Of a stretch of DNA of 18,428 bases, positions 6,953 through 16,096 are shown in pieces. The first letter of the stretch is position 1, and every line of letters begins with the position of its first letter. A program made the position numbers and the translations under genes. The DNA is from Anaerolineaceae bacterium (GTDB lineage: Bacteria > Chloroflexota > Anaerolineae > Anaerolineales > Anaerolineaceae). The stretch covers positions 1-18,428 of the forward strand of contig WOZB01000010.1 in the NCBI GenBank assembly GCA_011620445.1. Reading direction: 5' to 3'. The notes beneath the pieces are model-generated. The model was not told the origin of the DNA and ran no database searches. It saw only the letters and a list, made by a program, of their open reading frames with translations.

Positions 6953-7036
6953 CCGGGGCTAACAAAAGGATTGATTTGTACCTATCCTCCCGCTATTCTA
7001 TCGCACAAATCCAGGCAATTTTTCAAACCCCCTCGC

Positions 7037-7066
7037 TTGCCCTGCCTTCAAGCCTTGTGATAAACT
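7037..7066 (+). promoter_or_regulatory. Probable promoter of metH
   Basis: TTGCCC (7037-7042) and TAAACT (7061-7066) are 18 bp apart, and TGA precedes the -10 as in an extended -10 element. The leader of about 40 nt contains a GAGGT ribosome site (7105-7109) before the ATG. I see no SAM or cobalamin riboswitch in this leader. Confidence 0.5.
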
Positions 7067-7115
7067 CGAAGCGTTAAATGAAAATATGCTTAAAAAGCTT
7101 TTTGCGAGGTAACCG

Positions 7116-10100
7116 ATGACCAATGTAAAGACTGCCTATTTGGATGCACTAAAAGACAGAATCCTTGTCTTTGACGGTGCTATGGGCACTTCGCTTCAAT
7201 CAATGAAACTCGGTCCTGCAGAATTCGGCAGCCCGGATTTGGTCGGCTGCAATGACGTGCTGGTACTCAACTACCCAAGCGCGGTCGAGGAAGTGCATCG
7301 GTCCTTCATGCAAGCAGGAGCCGACGTGCTAGAGACGGATACCTTCCGTGCCAACCGCCTAACGCTGGCTGATTATCATCTTCAAGACCGCACAATCGAG
7401 CTCAATCGGGCTGCAGCCAGGTTGGCCCGCCGCGTGGCTGATGAATTTTCTATGCCTGATCGCCCGCGTTTCGTGGCTGGCTCCATCGGCCCTTCAGGCA
7501 AATTGATCTCAACAGATGACCCTCAAATGTCCAATATCAGTTTTGATGAACTGGCTGAGATTTTTCGCGAACAAGCCCGCGGGCTCATACAGGGTGGTGT
7601 GGATCTTCTGCTTATAGAAACTTCCCAGGATATTCTTGAAGTCAAAGCTGTCATCGAGGGTATTCACCGGGCCTTCAAGGATGAAGACACGATCCTCCCC
7701 ATCCAAGCACAGGTCACTCTTGACCTGACTGGCAAAATGCTGCTCGGCACGGATATCAGTGCGGCACATTCAATTTTGGAGGGCATCGGCGTCAGCGTCA
7801 TCGGCATGAATTGTTCCACTGGCCCTGATCAGATGCGACCTTCCGTGGAATACCTGTCAGAACACTCCAATTTGCCCATCTCCTGCATCCCAAATGCTGG
7901 TCTTCCCATGAACGTCAACGGCGAAGCGGTTTATCCAATGGAAGCAGGACCCTTCTCGGATGTATTGGCAGATTACGTCAAAACTTACGGTGTACGGGTG
8001 GTCGGTGGATGCTGCGGCACCAAGCCGGAACATATTCAAGCCCTGGTCACAAAAATTCAGGGGCTTCAGCCCAATCGGCGCCAGGTTGAGCCGATTCCGT
8101 CGCTGGCTTCATCCACTCAGGCAGTTGCTATTGAGCAAATCCCGGTGCCTTTCATCATTGGTGAACGTTTGAACGCCCAGGGTTCACGAAACTTCAAAAA
8201 GATACTAATGGCTGAGGATTACGAAGCCATGGTTCAGTTGGCACGTGACCAAGTAGATACAGGAGCTCATGGCCTGGATATCAGCGTAGCCCTAACTGAA
8301 CGCTCGGATGAAAAAGAAATGATGACGCGCCTGGTCAAACGCCTGACGCTCGAAGTACCTGTTCCACTCATCATAGATTCCACTGAACCGGATGTAATCG
8401 AAGCCGCCCTGCAGATTATCCCGGGCCGTTCGATGATCAATTCAACCCATTTTGAATCAGGCGAAGCCAAAAGCCGCCGGATCTTCAAGATGGCAAAGGA
8501 ATTTTCAGCAGCTGTCTTATGCCTGACCATCGATGAAAAAGGCATGGCTAAGACTGCCGAACGCAAGCTTGAAATTGCCCAAAGGCTGCACAATATGGCC
8601 GTGAATGAGTTCGGTTTGCGCCCAGAGGACCTGGTTTTTGACGATCTTACCTTTACCCTTGCCACTGGCGAGGCCGAATATGCGGATTCAGCCGTTGAAA
8701 CCCTGAAAGGGCTCACGCTAATCAAGCAATCTTTGCCAGGTGTGCACACCTCACTGGGTGTCAGCAACGTTTCTTTTGGCCTTTCACCGGCAGCACGCAA
8801 AGTTGTCAATAGCATCTTCCTTTACCACTGCACGCAGGCCGGCCTTGATATGGCTATCGTTAATGCTGCCCAGATAAAACCCTATGCTGAAATCCCCCAA
8901 GACCAGCGGGATCTGGTTGAAGCTTTGGTTTTTAATAAGAATGATCATGCCCTTGCAGATTTAATTGCATATTTTGATGAACATAATGTTCAGGATGACG
9001 GTGCGGATGCCAAAGCCGATCCGTTTGAAGGTCTTGGTCCCGATGAACGCCTAAAGAAACGCGTCCTCACCCGTCACAAACAAGGTGTCGAGACTGATAT
9101 CGACGAACTGCTGGCACTTGATCCGCAAAAGACTGTAGGTGAAAAGGCTGTTGGCATTCTCAATAATGTCTTGCTGCCTGCTATGAAAGAAGTGGGGGAT
9201 CGCTTCGGTGCCGGAGAGCTGATTTTGCCTTTCGTCCTTCAGAGTGCGGAAGTCATGAAAAAATCCGTCGGTTATCTGGAAAACTTTCTGGATAAAGCCA
9301 GCGGCACATTCAAAGGCAAACTTGTGCTGGCTACCGTGTATGGTGATGTGCATGACATCGGCAAAAACCTTGTAAAAACCATCCTCAGCAATAACGGATA
9401 CGAGGTGGTTGACCTTGGCAAACAAGTGCCGGCTGAGGAGATTATTAAGACTGCCGTGGAGCAAAATGCGGATGCGATTGGCCTTTCAGCATTGCTGGTT
9501 TCAACCAGCAAACAGATGCCTTTCATCGTCAATGAACTGCAGCGCCGCAAGCTCAAGATCCCCGTTCTGATTGGTGGGGCGGCCATTAACCCGCGCTTCG
9601 GATGGCGTATCCTCCAAACCGAGGATGGCGAGTTCTATGCCCCTGGCGTGTTTTACTGTAAGGATGCTTTTGAAGGCCTTTCCGTTATGGATAAGCTTAG
9701 CCGTCCTGAATCGCGGGCTGCTTTGATTGCCGACACCCGCAGAAAAGCGGACCATGAACTGGGTGTAGCAGCTCAGGCGGATAAGCGTCCGAGCACTAGC
9801 AGAAAGAGCAGCGTTAAACCAGCTGAATTCATTCCAGAAGTCAAAACCTGGGGTCCCCGGGTTGTTAAAGATATCCCGCTGCAGGCAGTCTCACCGCATC
9901 TGAACCTCAATGAGCTTTATCGCCTCTCCTGGGGTGCCAAGAACACTCACGGACAGGCTTGGGTAGACCTTCAGAAGGAATTTGACCTCCGTCGTGACCG
10001 TATGCTAGCCCAGGCTCAAAAAGAAGGTTGGTTAAAACCCCAGGCAGTCTATGGTTACTGGCCTGTGCTCGCGGACGGGGAAGAACTCATTATCTTTGAC

Positions 10101-10622
10101 CCCGAATCGATTGTCAACTCAAGCCCAAGAGAGCTAACCCGGCTCTCATTGCCCCGTCAGGCAAGCGGTGAAGGGCTTTCCCTGGCGGATTACTTCCTGG
10201 AGCTCGGTTCGGATCATTTTGATGTGCTTCCTTTGCAGGTGGTTACCGTGTCTGATGTTGCAGGCAAACGCATCGCCGAGCTTGAAGCCATAAATGACTA
10301 TTCTGAATCGTACTTCACGCACGGCCTGGCTGTTCAGATGGCCGAAGCCACCGCAGATTACCTCCATAACCATATTCGCAGGGAGCTTGGCCTGCAGCCG
10401 ACCCAGGGTTTGCGATATTCCTGGGGGTATCCTTCCATCCCTGATCTACCCGACCATGCCAAGGTCTTCGAGCTGCTTCCAGCTACGGAAGCCCTTGGGA
10501 TGACCCTTACCAGCGCTTTCCAGTTGGTACCGGAACAATCAACAGCCGCTATGATCCTGCACCATCCTGAAGCCCGTTACTTTAACGTCGGCATTAGCCG
10601 GGTAGACCAATTATTGAGCTGA
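7116..10622 (+). CDS. metH: Cobalamin-dependent methionine synthase
   Basis: MetH transfers the methyl group of 5-methyltetrahydrofolate to homocysteine through bound cobalamin, making methionine in the cytosol. At 1168 residues it is full length. Domains in order: homocysteine-binding barrel (about 1-315) with zinc ligands C233 and C299/C300 (GGCCGT); pterin-binding barrel (about 345-615, with FIIGERLNAQGS); cobalamin cap helices (about 640-730); cobalamin Rossmann domain (about 735-870) with the DVHDIG motif whose H746 is the lower axial ligand; a low-complexity linker (about 880-905); and the reactivation domain (about 930-1168) with RYSWGYPSIPD, a variant of the usual RxxxGYPxCPD. Its C-terminus is slightly short. 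The start has a GAGGT ribosome site. The cobalamin requirement fits the riboswitch-controlled uptake gene at 1-855. It is monocistronic as far as I can see. Confidence 0.97.
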   Translation: MTNVKTAYLDALKDRILVFDGAMGTSLQSMKLGPAEFGSPDLVGCNDVLVLNYPSAVEEVHRSFMQAGADVLETDTFRANRLTLADYHLQDRTIELNRAAARLARRVADEFSMPDRPRFVAGSIGPSGKLISTDDPQMSNISFDELAEIFREQARGLIQGGVDLLLIETSQDILEVKAVIEGIHRAFKDEDTILPIQAQVTLDLTGKMLLGTDISAAHSILEGIGVSVIGMNCSTGPDQMRPSVEYLSEHSNLPISCIPNAGLPMNVNGEAVYPMEAGPFSDVLADYVKTYGVRVVGGCCGTKPEHIQALVTKIQGLQPNRRQVEPIPSLASSTQAVAIEQIPVPFIIGERLNAQGSRNFKKILMAEDYEAMVQLARDQVDTGAHGLDISVALTERSDEKEMMTRLVKRLTLEVPVPLIIDSTEPDVIEAALQIIPGRSMINSTHFESGEAKSRRIFKMAKEFSAAVLCLTIDEKGMAKTAERKLEIAQRLHNMAVNEFGLRPEDLVFDDLTFTLATGEAEYADSAVETLKGLTLIKQSLPGVHTSLGVSNVSFGLSPAARKVVNSIFLYHCTQAGLDMAIVNAAQIKPYAEIPQDQRDLVEALVFNKNDHALADLIAYFDEHNVQDDGADAKADPFEGLGPDERLKKRVLTRHKQGVETDIDELLALDPQKTVGEKAVGILNNVLLPAMKEVGDRFGAGELILPFVLQSAEVMKKSVGYLENFLDKASGTFKGKLVLATVYGDVHDIGKNLVKTILSNNGYEVVDLGKQVPAEEIIKTAVEQNADAIGLSALLVSTSKQMPFIVNELQRRKLKIPVLIGGAAINPRFGWRILQTEDGEFYAPGVFYCKDAFEGLSVMDKLSRPESRAALIADTRRKADHELGVAAQADKRPSTSRKSSVKPAEFIPEVKTWGPRVVKDIPLQAVSPHLNLNELYRLSWGAKNTHGQAWVDLQKEFDLRRDRMLAQAQKEGWLKPQAVYGYWPVLADGEELIIFDPESIVNSSPRELTRLSLPRQASGEGLSLADYFLELGSDHFDVLPLQVVTVSDVAGKRIAELEAINDYSESYFTHGLAVQMAEATADYLHNHIRRELGLQPTQGLRYSWGYPSIPDLPDHAKVFELLPATEALGMTLTSAFQLVPEQSTAAMILHHPEARYFNVGISRVDQLLS

Positions 10623-10710
10623 AGGAACTATTTAGACTTCATGAGCGTCACTCTATAGAGCCTGCAAAACCAGGCCTGTTAAGCGTGTAAAATTATCTTC
10701 GAGGTGCAAT

Positions 10711-11910
10711 ATGAAAAAGATTTCTTCGCTTCTCCTGCTTGCCATGGTTTTTGTGCTCGCTATTTCTGCCTGCGTACCTGTGCCAGCGGTTTCAAACGAC
10801 AGCATCCAGACCCAGGCTGTCATGACCCTGACGGCAATGGCCAGCCTGGAGTCTACCGAAACCGCCACACCACAGCCCACTGAAACCCAACCGACTTCCA
10901 CCGCCGAGCTGACCAAAGAAGTTACCGCGATTGGTCCAGATAACTTCCCCGAAGATGTCAACCCGCTTACGGGTGAAAAGGTGGATGACCCCGCTCTTCT
11001 CAATCGGCGTCCGGTGTTAATCAAAGTCTCTAACTTTCCCGCTTCTGGACGACCGCATGCTGGGCTTTCTTCAGCGGATATCGTCTTCGCTTATGCCATG
11101 CCTGGCTCGATGAGCCGTTACATTGGTCTTTACTATGGTAAGGATGCCAAGCAAATCGGTCCAGTGCGTTCCACCCGTCTCATCGACCCGGAGATCGTTC
11201 AGCTTTACCAAGGGGTGCTGGGTACCAGCGGTGGGGATGCAGTCAACGTACTCCCCAAGCTTTACAACCTGCTTGGAAACCGCTACGTTTTCCAAGGGCT
11301 CTGCCCAGGTATTTGTGACGATGGCCACGGTTGGGTCACAACTGTATTCGGTGATTCGGCAGCCATCACACAGTTTAGAGTAGCTAACGGCGAAGTACCT
11401 CAAAGATATGATTTGACCGGTACCCTCTTTGACAAGGTAGCCCCTTCTGGCGGTACCGATACTCCCAAAATCAGTTTCAATTTCAGCTCGGCCGACAAAA
11501 GCGACTGGACTTACGATGTTGCAACTGGAAAATACCTGCGATGGATTGATAATGCACCCAATTACGAAGAAATGATCCCTCTTGTGGATCGTCTCACTGA
11601 AAAGCAGTTGGCCTTCTCCAACGTAATTATCATTGAAGCCAACTACGGCTGGTATGACAACAATCTCTTCACCACTGATATGCTTGGCAATATAGCAGGG
11701 CAAAAAGCCAAATTCCTACGTGATGGCAAACTCTACGAAGGCACCTGGAGGGTCACGGATCCTAACAAACCCATCCAGTTCTTTGACAGCCAGGGAAATC
11801 TCTTCCCACTTAAACCTGGTAACACCTGGATCAACATCACGGGCATTAACACCGAATACACTACTGACAATGAGGTTCCGGTTATCAATTTCAGAGAGCC
11901 AGGTTTGTAA
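10711..11910 (+). CDS. DUF3048 (YerB-like) lipoprotein
   Basis: This 399-residue exported protein starts with a lipoprotein signal (lipobox ISAC, Cys21) and a Thr/Pro-rich linker to about residue 75. Most of the rest matches the DUF3048 family (YerB-like). Characteristic blocks are NPLTGEKVDDPALLNRRPVLIKVSN, seen here as two adjacent short motifs, then GLSSADIVFAY, RYIGLYYG and IGPVRSTRL, with a C-terminal domain from about residue 255. The biochemical role of the family is unknown; an extracytoplasmic location is expected. The ribosome site GAGGT lies 7 nt before the ATG. The metallophosphoesterase gene begins 8 bp after its stop, so the two are likely co-transcribed. No strong terminator separates it from metH, 88 bp upstream. 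Confidence 0.88.
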   Translation: MKKISSLLLLAMVFVLAISACVPVPAVSNDSIQTQAVMTLTAMASLESTETATPQPTETQPTSTAELTKEVTAIGPDNFPEDVNPLTGEKVDDPALLNRRPVLIKVSNFPASGRPHAGLSSADIVFAYAMPGSMSRYIGLYYGKDAKQIGPVRSTRLIDPEIVQLYQGVLGTSGGDAVNVLPKLYNLLGNRYVFQGLCPGICDDGHGWVTTVFGDSAAITQFRVANGEVPQRYDLTGTLFDKVAPSGGTDTPKISFNFSSADKSDWTYDVATGKYLRWIDNAPNYEEMIPLVDRLTEKQLAFSNVIIIEANYGWYDNNLFTTDMLGNIAGQKAKFLRDGKLYEGTWRVTDPNKPIQFFDSQGNLFPLKPGNTWINITGINTEYTTDNEVPVINFREPGL

Positions 11911-11918
11911 GCCTTAGT

Positions 11919-12644
11919 ATGCGGACTCTGGTCCTTTCTGACATCCACGCAAATCTGACTGCGCTTGAAGCTGTCATCCAGGACGCGGCCAGATTTGACC
12001 GCGTCTTTTGTCTGGGTGATGTGGTTGGCTACGGCCCCGACCCTAATGAGTGCATCAGCCTTTTACAGACCCTGCCTCAACTAGATGTCATTATGGGTAA
12101 TCACGATGCCGCCCTGTGTGGAATCATTGATATCAACAGGTTCAATTATGAAGCTCAACGAGCCCTGAATATACAGGCTTCTATGCTCTCCGCAGCCAGC
12201 CGAGATTGGTTGGAACTACTGGATATTGAGAAAGACATTTCCGAAATTCACATGGCGCACGGCAGCCCCCGGGAACCCATATGGGAATACCTCACCAGCA
12301 ATTATCTTGCCCTTGCGAACTTTCCAGCCTTTAGTTCTCAAATTTGCCTGGTCGGACATACACATGTTCCCAGCATTTTTGAACTCAACAATGCACACAA
12401 GGTGCGCCTCTTGCTTCCTAAACAGGGCGATTTGTGGCGTTCCTCAAAGCGATTCATTCTAAACCCGGGTTCAGTTGGCCAGCCTCGTGACGGCAACCCC
12501 AGGGCTTCTTATGTCCTATTTGATGATGAGGAGCAAACCTGGCAGTTTCGCCGGGTCGCGTATGACATACCTGCTGTACAGAATCGCATGCGCGCGCTCG
12601 GCCTGCCTTCCAAACATGTTGAACGCCTTGAAAGAGGTGCTTGA
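11919..12644 (+). CDS. Calcineurin-like metallophosphoesterase (YfcE/MJ0936 type)
   Basis: This is a 241-residue cytosolic phosphoesterase with the dinuclear-metal signature in order: LSDIHANL (D8, H10), LGDVVGYGP (D34), MGNHDAA (N61, H62), AHGSP (H114) and VGHTHVP (H147, H149). NPGSVGQPRDG is typical of the YfcE/MJ0936 subgroup, whose members cleave phosphodiesters; the natural substrate here cannot be read from the sequence. There is no signal peptide. It begins 8 bp after the DUF3048 gene without its own clear ribosome site, which suggests translational coupling. DUF4349 follows after about 70 bp. Confidence 0.9.
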   Translation: MRTLVLSDIHANLTALEAVIQDAARFDRVFCLGDVVGYGPDPNECISLLQTLPQLDVIMGNHDAALCGIIDINRFNYEAQRALNIQASMLSAASRDWLELLDIEKDISEIHMAHGSPREPIWEYLTSNYLALANFPAFSSQICLVGHTHVPSIFELNNAHKVRLLLPKQGDLWRSSKRFILNPGSVGQPRDGNPRASYVLFDDEEQTWQFRRVAYDIPAVQNRMRALGLPSKHVERLERGA

Positions 12645-12715
12645 GGTCAAGGAACTATTTGCAACGGACATTCGTTAACATTCTGTAAGTAGTTATCAAC
12701 CAGAATAGGAGAGAA

Positions 12716-13714
12716 ATGAAGAAGAAATTGTTTCTAGTTTTTATTGGCCTGATCCTAACACTCAATGCATGTGCGGCAAAGTCACAAAGCCCCGAACTGG
12801 TAGCGCCGATGCCAGCTGACCGCGCATCTTCCGTGAATTACGGAAAAGGTGTAGAAGCCCCAGCAGCAGCATCTTTCGCCCCTCAGGAATCGGCTTCCAA
12901 CCAGGCAGCAAGCGTCGAGCGTATGGTCATCCGTACCGCTTCCATGAGAGTTTCCGTAGCCGATCCTGCCCAATCCATGCAAGCCGTTCAGGCATTAGCC
13001 AATACACTCGGTGGATATGTTGTCAGCTCTGAGGTTGGCAACACCAGCGACAGTGCCGGGGTAATCTACACTACCAGCTCCATCACCATCCGCGTTCCTG
13101 CTGAAAAGCTTGATGAAGCCATGGCCAAAATTCGAAGCATGGCCGCTGATGCTAAAACCGGGGTTATCTCCGAAAGTGTATCGGGTCAGGATGTTACGTC
13201 TGAATATGTCGATTCCGAATCTCGGCTGAATAACCTGAAGGCTGCTGAAAAACAATTGCAGGAATTGCTTGATAAAGCCACTGACCTGCAGTACACGGTA
13301 GAAATCTTTAGAGAGCTGACCGAAATCCGCGGCCAGATTGAAGTGCTGCAGGGGCAGATGAAATATCTCAAAGAATCTTCCCAGCTCTCAGCCATTTCGG
13401 TTTGGTTTATAGCTGAAGCTTCCCTCAAGCCGATTGAAATTGGCGGCTGGAAGCCCGAAGGTGCCGCTCGCGAAGCCCTGCAAGCGCTTATCAATGCTGC
13501 CCAGGGTTTGGGAACCTTCCTGATCTGGTTCGCCATCGCCTGGCTGCCCTTCCTCATCCCCTTGGGTTTAATAGCTTACTTTATCATCAAGGCAATCAAC
13601 AAGGCCAGAGCAAAACGGTTGGCTGAGAAACAAAAGGCTTACTACTACCCCCAGCCGGTGCAAGCTTACCCAAGCAACCAGCCATCTACACCGCAGGAAC
13701 CGGAACAAAAGTAA
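12716..13714 (+). CDS. DUF4349 membrane-anchored lipoprotein
   Basis: This 332-residue protein has a signal with lipobox LNAC (Cys19), then an Ala/Ser-rich spacer to about residue 65. The DUF4349 domain runs from about 67 to 295: MVIRTASMRVSV, LGGYVVSSEV, ITIRVPAEKLDEAM, then a coiled-coil stretch (about 165-222). A single transmembrane helix (about 266-292) precedes a basic cytoplasmic tail rich in Lys, Tyr and Pro. The topology puts the domain outside and the tail inside. The function is unknown, though the domain has been found in envelope proteins. The start has a strong ribosome site (GGAGAG). It is followed by a terminator, ending the DUF3048-phosphoesterase-DUF4349 set. Confidence 0.88.
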   Translation: MKKKLFLVFIGLILTLNACAAKSQSPELVAPMPADRASSVNYGKGVEAPAAASFAPQESASNQAASVERMVIRTASMRVSVADPAQSMQAVQALANTLGGYVVSSEVGNTSDSAGVIYTTSSITIRVPAEKLDEAMAKIRSMAADAKTGVISESVSGQDVTSEYVDSESRLNNLKAAEKQLQELLDKATDLQYTVEIFRELTEIRGQIEVLQGQMKYLKESSQLSAISVWFIAEASLKPIEIGGWKPEGAAREALQALINAAQGLGTFLIWFAIAWLPFLIPLGLIAYFIIKAINKARAKRLAEKQKAYYYPQPVQAYPSNQPSTPQEPEQK

Positions 13715-13731
13715 GATGTAAGCAACCTCAC

Positions 13732-13758
13732 AAAAGACCACCTGGCGGTGGTCTTTTT
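13732..13758 (+). terminator. Bidirectional intrinsic terminator between DUF4349 and the alpha-galactosidase gene
   Basis: AAAAGACCACC and GGTGGTCTTTT form an 11-bp perfect stem with a 4-nt loop (TGGC). A T-run follows on the plus strand and another is formed on the minus strand by the flanking As. It serves both convergent genes; the minus-strand stop codon (13759-13757) lies at its edge. Confidence 0.9.
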
Positions 13759-16096
13759 AATGATTTTTCAATGAGAGTCTGAATTGGGCGTCCCCTTCAA
13801 TTTTTGCCCTGAAATAATAGACGTTTTCTGCTGCAGCCGTGCTCCAGGCGATTTCATTCTCATCCTGAAGGATTAGCTTTGGAGGTCTGGGCAGCCAAAG
13901 GAATATTTCACCCTGGGCGAGCCTGCCGAGTTCAACTTTAAATGTCAGCTGATTGCCTGTCTCCTGCCAGCTCCTGACCTCAAAACCCTGGCTGAAATGA
14001 AAATCACTTCCCAGATAGAGGCATCCGCCATTCAGTTCATGGAGAGTCAACAATTTCACGCCGTGCCTGGGTACTGCCTGAAGCGTTAAGTCTCCTTGCC
14101 ACCTATAAACCTCGCCGCTCCAGAACTCCCGGGCGATCCAGGTTTTTCCGGTTGGAAAGCCCCAATCTGTCGGCCGGAATAACATGTCCTTTGCTCTGTC
14201 TTCCCAATTAAAGATGGCTACAACCGGCCAGGCACCGGCCGCGGTGCGCAATTCCTGTTTGAGCATAAAGGGTTCTTTGCGCTCAAAGCGATCCAACACC
14301 TGGGGCTGGCTGGGGATCACCGGTAAAAGTGCCCGGATAATCGCCTTTCGCTCCTCGCTGAGCGTTGAGATGCGGTCCGAAACTAAAATTGCTCCGCCAG
14401 TCATGCCGATAGTGCTTGCCAGACTGTGAATCTCATCTAAATTGAGATTTGAATCTTCACGCACCAACAAGCAATCCGGATCATTCCCCCACCAGAATCC
14501 ATCCAGTTCCGACCTGGAAATCATGTTCCGGATGGCATTACGAGCGCTGGGCATGTTCCTTTCATTTTTGAAAAAGCGCTGGTGACCGAAGTAGGAAGGC
14601 TCCCAATCCGGGCTCACATCCGCGCTGATGCGCATGTAGTCCATCAAACCAATGGCGGGTCCCAGGGGGCATCCGCAGCCCAGAAGCTGGGTATCATTAC
14701 CAGCAGCCAGGCGAATTCGCTCCAGTCCCTGTCTTAAAACCTGGGCTCGGGTGAAAGTTGGGTTTTGGTAGCGCCCTTTCAAAGCCGCGGCATATAAAAA
14801 GTCCAGTTTCAGGTATTTAAATCCCCAATCTTGCACAGAGGTGCGGATGACTTCTTCGGTGAAAGCCATGGCTTCTGTATTTGTAAGGTCCAAAGCCTTT
14901 CCCAGTCGGTTCCAGACAAAGCCCGAATTCGCGGGCTTCCCCCACTTATCTCGCAGCAGCCAATCCGGATGCTGTTTGACCAGTCCAGAATTAGCTTCAA
15001 CAATATAAGGTGCCAGCCAGAGCCCGGGGATGAAACCTTTGACTTCGATTGCCTGCGCCAGCGGTTTGACCCCATTTGGAAAGCGTTTTGAAAACGCCAG
15101 CCATTCCCCCGCACTTTTTTCGAAGCCGTCATCAATCTGTACCAGCTTGAGGGGAATAGATTCCCGCGCATGGTCAATTTCTTCAAGGTTCTCAAGGATG
15201 TCATCATTCGTCACATTCTGGAAGTAGTAATACCAGGAACACCAACCCACTGGTGCTGCTCCTCTCGAGCGCACTTCATTTTCGCGTGAAACGGTTTGCA
15301 GATAAAGCTTAAACGGTAGTTTAGACCGTAAATTGGTGAAACTAAAACTGGCCCAGTCCGTTTGGAAATGATTACCAGGGTCGAGCCGTAAGCCGTCGCT
15401 GTTGGCCCAGATGGCCAGTTCAGAATGCCTGCCAATGTGGGTTTCAATCGATCCAAAACTTTCTTTTTGGGCCAAATACCCAGCTACCAGGCCGTCTTGG
15501 GTGGTCAGGTTTCCAAGGCAGGCGAACATATCAGCAGAAAAGTGGTTGGGCGTATGCGTGATTGGCGTACCCGGGTTAACAATCATCGGGTTGGCGATCG
15601 CCCCCATCCGTGACCGATCCTGTCTATCTCCCAATCGGAAGCAAGCCGTGGGCGACCAGGACTGCCAGCCATTCGAGTAAAAAACCGGTTCCATTTCTTC
15701 CGAACCCAACTTCAACTTTCCGTATTGAATAATGCCAGCAAAAATGCGTTCAGGCCAGATGGCTTGCTGTCCCTTGTTGACCAACTTTTCGCGAACTAAA
15801 AGTATGGCCTGGTCCACCATCAGTCCAAGCTCGATAACAAAATCGACCTGATGCAAATTATCGTGGTAGCTCAATTCAAAACCCTCAAATTGAGACTTAC
15901 CAGGTCCCGCATGGCGCAGTGGGTTTACTGCCTTTAGCTCAAGAAACTCCGCAAAAATCGGCCTTCCCTGGTCAAGCTGGTATGCGAGCCAGGCTTCTTC
16001 AATCGTTATCTTGGGGTTTTCAACTGAGCACAGACTATAAGTGCCTCGTTCAGGAACAATTTCAAGCCTTAGTCCCTTGTGTTCCAGGCTGAGCAT
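13757..16096 (-). CDS. GH36 alpha-galactosidase, cytoplasmic
   Basis: The protein hydrolyses terminal alpha-galactosides such as melibiose or raffinose. It has 779 residues and no signal peptide, so it is intracellular. An N-terminal beta-sandwich (to about 270) precedes the catalytic barrel. The barrel has VGWCSWYYYF (about 283), VQIDDGFE (about 319) and WLAPYIVE (about 360). The nucleophile Asp is in YLKLDF (D432) and the acid/base Asp in RISADV (D493). A C-terminal beta domain follows. It could instead be a related GH36-clade activity such as raffinose synthase-like or alpha-N-acetylgalactosaminidase; the exact substrate is inferred. The ATG shares one base with the stop of the upstream sua5 gene (TGATG at 16098-16094), so it should be translationally coupled to that operon. 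Confidence 0.88.
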   Translation of the reverse strand: MLSLEHKGLRLEIVPERGTYSLCSVENPKITIEEAWLAYQLDQGRPIFAEFLELKAVNPLRHAGPGKSQFEGFELSYHDNLHQVDFVIELGLMVDQAILLVREKLVNKGQQAIWPERIFAGIIQYGKLKLGSEEMEPVFYSNGWQSWSPTACFRLGDRQDRSRMGAIANPMIVNPGTPITHTPNHFSADMFACLGNLTTQDGLVAGYLAQKESFGSIETHIGRHSELAIWANSDGLRLDPGNHFQTDWASFSFTNLRSKLPFKLYLQTVSRENEVRSRGAAPVGWCSWYYYFQNVTNDDILENLEEIDHARESIPLKLVQIDDGFEKSAGEWLAFSKRFPNGVKPLAQAIEVKGFIPGLWLAPYIVEANSGLVKQHPDWLLRDKWGKPANSGFVWNRLGKALDLTNTEAMAFTEEVIRTSVQDWGFKYLKLDFLYAAALKGRYQNPTFTRAQVLRQGLERIRLAAGNDTQLLGCGCPLGPAIGLMDYMRISADVSPDWEPSYFGHQRFFKNERNMPSARNAIRNMISRSELDGFWWGNDPDCLLVREDSNLNLDEIHSLASTIGMTGGAILVSDRISTLSEERKAIIRALLPVIPSQPQVLDRFERKEPFMLKQELRTAAGAWPVVAIFNWEDRAKDMLFRPTDWGFPTGKTWIAREFWSGEVYRWQGDLTLQAVPRHGVKLLTLHELNGGCLYLGSDFHFSQGFEVRSWQETGNQLTFKVELGRLAQGEIFLWLPRPPKLILQDENEIAWSTAAAENVYYFRAKIEGDAQFRLSLKNH

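Noticed and set aside
6973..7011. Inverted repeat GATTTGT / ACAAATC between the sortase and metH genes
   Set aside because: Seven bases over a gap of 25 is expected by chance in a spacer of this size; no terminator or operator feature goes with it.
7092..7103. Palindrome AAAAAGCTTTTT in the metH leader
   Set aside because: It is a simple A/T-rich palindrome without a loop; it could form a weak hairpin, but I cannot tie it to a known element.
10660..10680. Hairpin GCCTG/CAGGC after metH
   Set aside because: It has only 5 pairs and no T-run, so it is not a convincing terminator.
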